This document shows, piece by piece, positions 6,665-9,607 of a stretch of 9,607 nucleotides of DNA. The stretch lies in assembly GCA_030590585.1 (NCBI GenBank), contig JAUUYD010000055.1, positions 1 through 9,607 of the forward strand, written 5' to 3'. Every line of letters starts with the position of its first letter. Within the stretch, counting starts at the first letter, position 1. The stretch comes from Spirochaeta sp. (lineage in GTDB: Bacteria; Spirochaetota; Spirochaetia; Spirochaetales_E; Spirochaetaceae_B). The notes under the pieces were generated by a model that did no database searches, had not been told where the DNA came from, and saw only the letters and a program-made list of their open reading frames with translations. The position numbers and the translations under genes were made by a program.

Positions 6665-6726
6665 AATCATGGATAAAACAGTATTAATCATGAAAAACGG
6701 TGATACAATCATTGAAAATCATGATT
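6665..6726. promoter_or_regulatory. array of helically phased AATCAT boxes, candidate operator region
   Basis: AATCAT occurs at 6665, 6686, 6707 and 6717, that is at spacings of 21, 21 and 10 bases, about two, two and one helical turns, all in the same orientation. Three of the four continue as AATCATG. The last forms a perfect palindrome AATCATGATT (6717-6726), and ATTAATCATG (6683-6692) is exactly inverted as CATGATTAAT (6720-6729). The palindrome lies between the -35 and -10 boxes of the promoter at 6712-6740, where a bound protein would block polymerase. The array lies between divergent genes and could affect both, though it is much closer to the ATPase gene. Confidence 0.45.
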
Positions 6727-6740
6727 AATGAGGTTATATT
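6712..6740 (+). promoter_or_regulatory. sigma70-like promoter of the DUF4143 ATPase gene
   Basis: TTGAAA (6712-6717, 5 of 6 to consensus), a 17-base spacer, and TATATT (6735-6740, 5 of 6). Transcription would be expected to begin around 6746-6749, at or within about three bases of the ATG at 6749. The mRNA would then be leaderless or nearly so, which agrees with the lack of a Shine-Dalgarno sequence directly before the ATG. An operator-like palindrome occupies the spacer. Confidence 0.6.
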
Positions 6741-6748
6741 GAAGACAA

Positions 6749-7984
6749 ATGGAATATCAATATCGTTTTATTTCGGAGAAATTACTCAGATACATTGATC
6801 ACTTCCCGGTTCTTGTTCTTACCGGGGCGAGACAGGTGGGAAAGTCCACTTTATTAAAAAAACTATTGGGAGACCGATATGAAATTGTAGTTTTTGACCC
6901 GGTAAGCGATGTGGAAAATGCCAGATCAGAGCCTGAAATTTTCTTTAAAAACCATACAGGGCCGCTCATTCTTGATGAGATTCAATATGCACCGGAACTC
7001 ATTCCGGTAATTAAGCGCCTGGTAGATGAGAACCATCAGCCGGGTAAGTTCATTCTGACTGGTTCCCAGCAATGGGGGATGATGAACAATATCTCTGAAA
7101 GCCTGGCCGGCCGGGCGGTACTTCTCACTTTGATGGGATTTCATCTTTCTGAATGCGCAGGAGAATCTCAGGGTAAACGATGGCCTGAGAGATTAATTGA
7201 TGGTGAAATCAAGGAACTTCTCCTGTCATCCAGTCTGCATCTTCCCTATTCACTGTCTGAGCATATCTACAGGGGGCAGATGCCGGCAATTCAAAAACTC
7301 CCCCTGGATATGATTCCCGCATATCTGAACTCCTATCTGGCTACATACATAGAGCGGGATGTTCGGCTGATGGCGGAGATTTCTGATTATCAACAATTTG
7401 GAAGGTTCTTCAGGCTTTGTGGTGCCCTGAGTAGTCAGGAGGTGAATTACAGTCAATTAGGCCGGGATATCGGTATGGCAGCTCAAACTTCCAGACGTTG
7501 GCTCGATATTCTCAAGGCTACATTTCAATGGGTTGAAATCCCGGCTTATTCCGGAAATACACTGAAAAGAATCAGTGGAAAACCTAAAGGATTTATGACG
7601 GATACCGGAATGCTGGCGCAAAGTCTTTATATCTCCACGCCTCAAGCTCTTGTTTCCCATCCCTCCTGGGGGAGTATTGTTGAGACTCTGGTTGTAACAG
7701 ATATCCTTAAGACCTTCACTACCATGAGTTCTCCACCCGCAGTCTATCATTGGCGCAGTCACAATGGAGCAGAGGTGGATCTATTGCTGGAACAGGATGG
7801 TAAATTCTTTCCCATTGAGATTAAATCCACTTCCCGGCCGGGGAAAAAAGATCTTCGCGGAATCAGAGCGTTCAGAGATACTTATCAGAATTTGAATATT
7901 CAGCCCGGGGTTGTCATTCATCTTGGCGATAAGAATCTTCGATTGTCGGACGATGCGCTTGGATTGTCTTATTTTACCCTATAA
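6749..7984 (+). CDS. AAA-type ATPase with DUF4143 domain (predicted DNA-binding/nuclease-like C-terminus)
   Basis: A 411-residue protein of the widespread AAA_14/DUF4143 family. Walker A is GARQVGKST (26-34), Walker B PLILDEIQ (72-79), a sensor-like strand FILTGSQQ (101-108), and the family-typical SLAGR (118-122). The DUF4143 part begins near TYIERDV (199-205). It contains a helix-turn-helix-like segment (about 215-265), GSIVETLVVTDI (308-319), and near the C-terminus GAEVDLLL...FFPIEIKST (340-361), which has the E-x-D...E-x-K spacing of PD-(D/E)xK-type folds. Members are common in spirochaetes, Bacteroidota and archaea; their cellular role is unsettled. All motifs are intact and the length is normal. 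The gene has its own strong promoter and no clear ribosome-binding site. It ends 7 bases before a molybdoenzyme gene on the same strand, so the two are probably cotranscribed. Confidence 0.93.
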   Translation: MEYQYRFISEKLLRYIDHFPVLVLTGARQVGKSTLLKKLLGDRYEIVVFDPVSDVENARSEPEIFFKNHTGPLILDEIQYAPELIPVIKRLVDENHQPGKFILTGSQQWGMMNNISESLAGRAVLLTLMGFHLSECAGESQGKRWPERLIDGEIKELLLSSSLHLPYSLSEHIYRGQMPAIQKLPLDMIPAYLNSYLATYIERDVRLMAEISDYQQFGRFFRLCGALSSQEVNYSQLGRDIGMAAQTSRRWLDILKATFQWVEIPAYSGNTLKRISGKPKGFMTDTGMLAQSLYISTPQALVSHPSWGSIVETLVVTDILKTFTTMSSPPAVYHWRSHNGAEVDLLLEQDGKFFPIEIKSTSRPGKKDLRGIRAFRDTYQNLNIQPGVVIHLGDKNLRLSDDALGLSYFTL

Positions 7985-7991
7985 TTAGAGA

Positions 7992-9607
7992 ATGAATCCT
8001 GGTTCAGAAAAATCATTTCTCCCTGTGGCCTGCAACAGAGACTGCGGCGCCACCTGTCCGCTTGCTTATTTTCCCGGCCCCGACGGGACGGGTGTGTTGA
8101 AAGATAACCCACTTAAGGGGGATAGAATGCGCTCCTGTGCCCGGGGACTCAGAGCTCTTGAAACCATTCGGGCTGCCGACAGGCTGAAAACACCTTTAAT
8201 CCGGACGGGGAAAAGGGGTTCGGGTGAGTTCCGGGAAGCGTCCTGGAATGAAGCACTGGATCTGACAGCCGGGAAACTGCAGGAGCTTAAAACAAGATAC
8301 GGGGACGAATCACTGCTGGGTCTCTCCGGTTCCGGAGCATGCCGGAGTGCCCTGCACAATACGGGCAAAGTGGCAGGCAGGTTCTTTAATCTCTGGGGAA
8401 ATGTAACCCGGACTCACGGGTATTACAGTCATACCGCCGCAAATTATATGGCCGATCTGATTTTTGGGGGACGTCATGGCTCAGATCCGGCAACACTTCT
8501 CAAAAGTGAGCTGATTCTCCTCTGGGGGGCGGATGTTTTTGTTACGCGCTTCGGTAATGAGCTGGAATCAGTTTTGCTGGAGTTGAAGTCCCGGAAGGTT
8601 CCGATGCTTGTTCTTGACCCCTGCAGAACCCGGACGGTGGATCGTCTCGGAGCCCGTTGGATTCCTTTATACCCCGGTACAGATTCTGCTGTGATGGCGG
8701 CACTGCTCTATGAGTTTCTGAATAAAGGTCAGATAGACCGGGATTTTCTGGAGCGCTGTACAACAGGCTGGGATGTTCTTGAAAAATATATTAGCGGAGA
8801 GACTGACGGAACCCCGAAGACTCCTGAATGGGCTTGTGTTATCAGCGGTATGAAGAGGAAAGACTTCGATTGGCTGGCCGATATCTACGGAACTACAAAA
8901 CCGGCGGCTCTTCTACCTGGCCTTTCCATTCAGAGAACCCTGGGCGGGGAGGAGGCTTACCGCTTTTCCATAGCTCTTCAGGCGGCCCGGGGTAATTCCG
9001 GACTCCCCGGGGGGACAGCGGGTGCCCATGTCTGGGATGCCGTTCCAAAACCCCGCTGCGGCAGTCTTCCATCTCCTTTCCGGCCGGATCAACCCTCAAT
9101 TCCTGTGAACAGCTGGCCGGATGCTGTTCTTGATGGACGTAAAGGCGCTTACCCTTCGGAAATAAATGGAATCTACAACATCGGTACCAACTACCTAATC
9201 CAGGGCAGTGATCTGGGTAAGAGCCGGCGTGCCCTGGAATCTGTGGACTTCATGGTGACACATGATTTTTTCATTACCCCGACTGCCCGGTGGAGTGATG
9301 TTGTCTTTCCGGTTTCTCATTACCTTGAACGGGATGATATTGTGTTTCCGGACAATAACTACCTTTATTATTCTTCCCGGATACAGCCGCCGCCGGAGGG
9401 TGTGAAAGATGACTATGAAGTGCTGCGTCTTTTAGCCGGACGCCTGGGATTTGAGTCTGCATTTACTGAAAACCGCAGCACTGGAGAATGGCTGGATTTT
9501 TTCCTGGAGCAATCGGATGTTGAAGATTTTGCAGATTTCAGGCGGAGCGGTATTTTTGACGGGGGGGCTCATAACCGGATAGGACTAGCTGACTTTATCT
9601 CAGCCCC
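7992..9607 (+). CDS. molybdopterin oxidoreductase, DMSO reductase family, 3' end beyond window
   Basis: The open frame runs from ATG at 7992 to the right edge (538 complete codons) with no stop. The N-terminus has a [4Fe-4S] cysteine set C14-x3-C18-x3-C22-x26-C49, the C-x3-C-x3-C spacing seen in DmsA-like members. SWNEALDL (84-91) and the stretch 178-230 (LWGADVFVT, LVLDPCRTRTVDRLGARWIPLYPGTDSA) are typical of molybdopterin-guanine-dinucleotide binding. THGYYSHTA (141-149) places Ser146 at the expected metal-ligand position, suggesting a serine-ligated enzyme. The region NIGTNYLIQ...FFITPTARWSDVVFPVSHYLERDD (396-449) is the family's third domain. There is no twin-arginine signal, so a cytoplasmic enzyme is likely. 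The substrate is unknown: reductases of the DmsA/BisC type and pyrogallol transhydroxylase-like enzymes share these features. A weak AGAG precedes the ATG; it follows the ATPase gene by 7 bases. Confidence 0.93.
   Translation, partial: MNPGSEKSFLPVACNRDCGATCPLAYFPGPDGTGVLKDNPLKGDRMRSCARGLRALETIRAADRLKTPLIRTGKRGSGEFREASWNEALDLTAGKLQELKTRYGDESLLGLSGSGACRSALHNTGKVAGRFFNLWGNVTRTHGYYSHTAANYMADLIFGGRHGSDPATLLKSELILLWGADVFVTRFGNELESVLLELKSRKVPMLVLDPCRTRTVDRLGARWIPLYPGTDSAVMAALLYEFLNKGQIDRDFLERCTTGWDVLEKYISGETDGTPKTPEWACVISGMKRKDFDWLADIYGTTKPAALLPGLSIQRTLGGEEAYRFSIALQAARGNSGLPGGTAGAHVWDAVPKPRCGSLPSPFRPDQPSIPVNSWPDAVLDGRKGAYPSEINGIYNIGTNYLIQGSDLGKSRRALESVDFMVTHDFFITPTARWSDVVFPVSHYLERDDIVFPDNNYLYYSSRIQPPPEGVKDDYEVLRLLAGRLGFESAFTENRSTGEWLDFFLEQSDVEDFADFRRSGIFDGGAHNRIGLADFISA

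Noticed and set aside
6538..6748. Possible cobalamin riboswitch upstream of cobT
   Set aside because: I could not recognise the conserved B12-box type sequence or the multi-stem layout on the minus strand, and the cobT end of the region is short and partly occupied by other motifs.
8066..8368. Minus-strand open frames within 8066-9462
   Set aside because: They are antisense to the molybdopterin oxidoreductase, which is continuous and carries clear family motifs on the plus strand.
8713..8729. AGGTCA followed by TAGACC inside the molybdoenzyme gene, similar to the dispersed repeat core
   Set aside because: It is within coding sequence, lacks the central GCG portion and is short enough to be chance.

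Overview
The window is a densely packed piece of bacterial chromosome (roughly half G+C) from what looks like an anaerobic, cobalamin-dependent organism. Genes 1 to 6537 all lie on the minus strand and genes from 6749 to the right edge on the plus strand. The gene content (TRAP transporter of a type common in anaerobes, cobalamin nucleotide-loop genes, DUF4143 ATPase, DMSO-reductase-family molybdoenzyme without a Tat signal) would suit an anaerobic spirochaete or a Desulfobacterota-like bacterium. This taxonomic guess is an inference and is weak; no rRNA or universal marker is present.

Minus strand, right to left in transcription order. (1) cobT-cobS-cobC (6537 to 4074): three genes joined by 4-base start/stop overlaps that build the lower nucleotide loop of cobalamin. 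CobT activates dimethylbenzimidazole, CobS joins it to the corrin, and CobC or an equivalent phosphatase removes a phosphate. The kinase/guanylyltransferase CobU or CobY is not in the window. (2) dctP-dctQ-dctM-uspA (3916 to 618): a complete TRAP transporter (lipoprotein binding protein, small and large membrane subunits, again with ATGA overlaps), followed 13 bases later by a universal stress protein gene. This order resembles the teaABCD arrangement of Halomonas, where the Usp protein modulates the transporter. (3) An Lrp/AsnC-type regulator (522 to 79), then the first 13 codons of what is probably gcvT (glycine cleavage T protein), starting at TTG at position 39.

Plus strand. A 211-base divergent spacer (6538 to 6748) carries a strong sigma70-like promoter (6712-6740) whose predicted start lies at or within a few bases of the ATG of a DUF4143-type ATPase (6749-7984). 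In and upstream of this promoter are four AATCAT boxes at 21, 21 and 10 base spacings, ending in a 10-base palindrome. Only 7 bases after the ATPase stop, a molybdopterin oxidoreductase of the DMSO reductase family begins (7992) and runs off the right edge.

Most genes are clear members of known families. The less ordinary signals are the phased operator-like array and near-leaderless promoter, the pairing of a DUF4143 ATPase with a molybdoenzyme, the Usp gene attached to the TRAP operon, and a roughly 25-base sequence repeated in three intergenic places (533-556, 604-628, 4049-4073). I did not find a CRISPR array, IS element, tRNA, rRNA or a cobalamin riboswitch. No gene-free stretch exceeds 300 bases.
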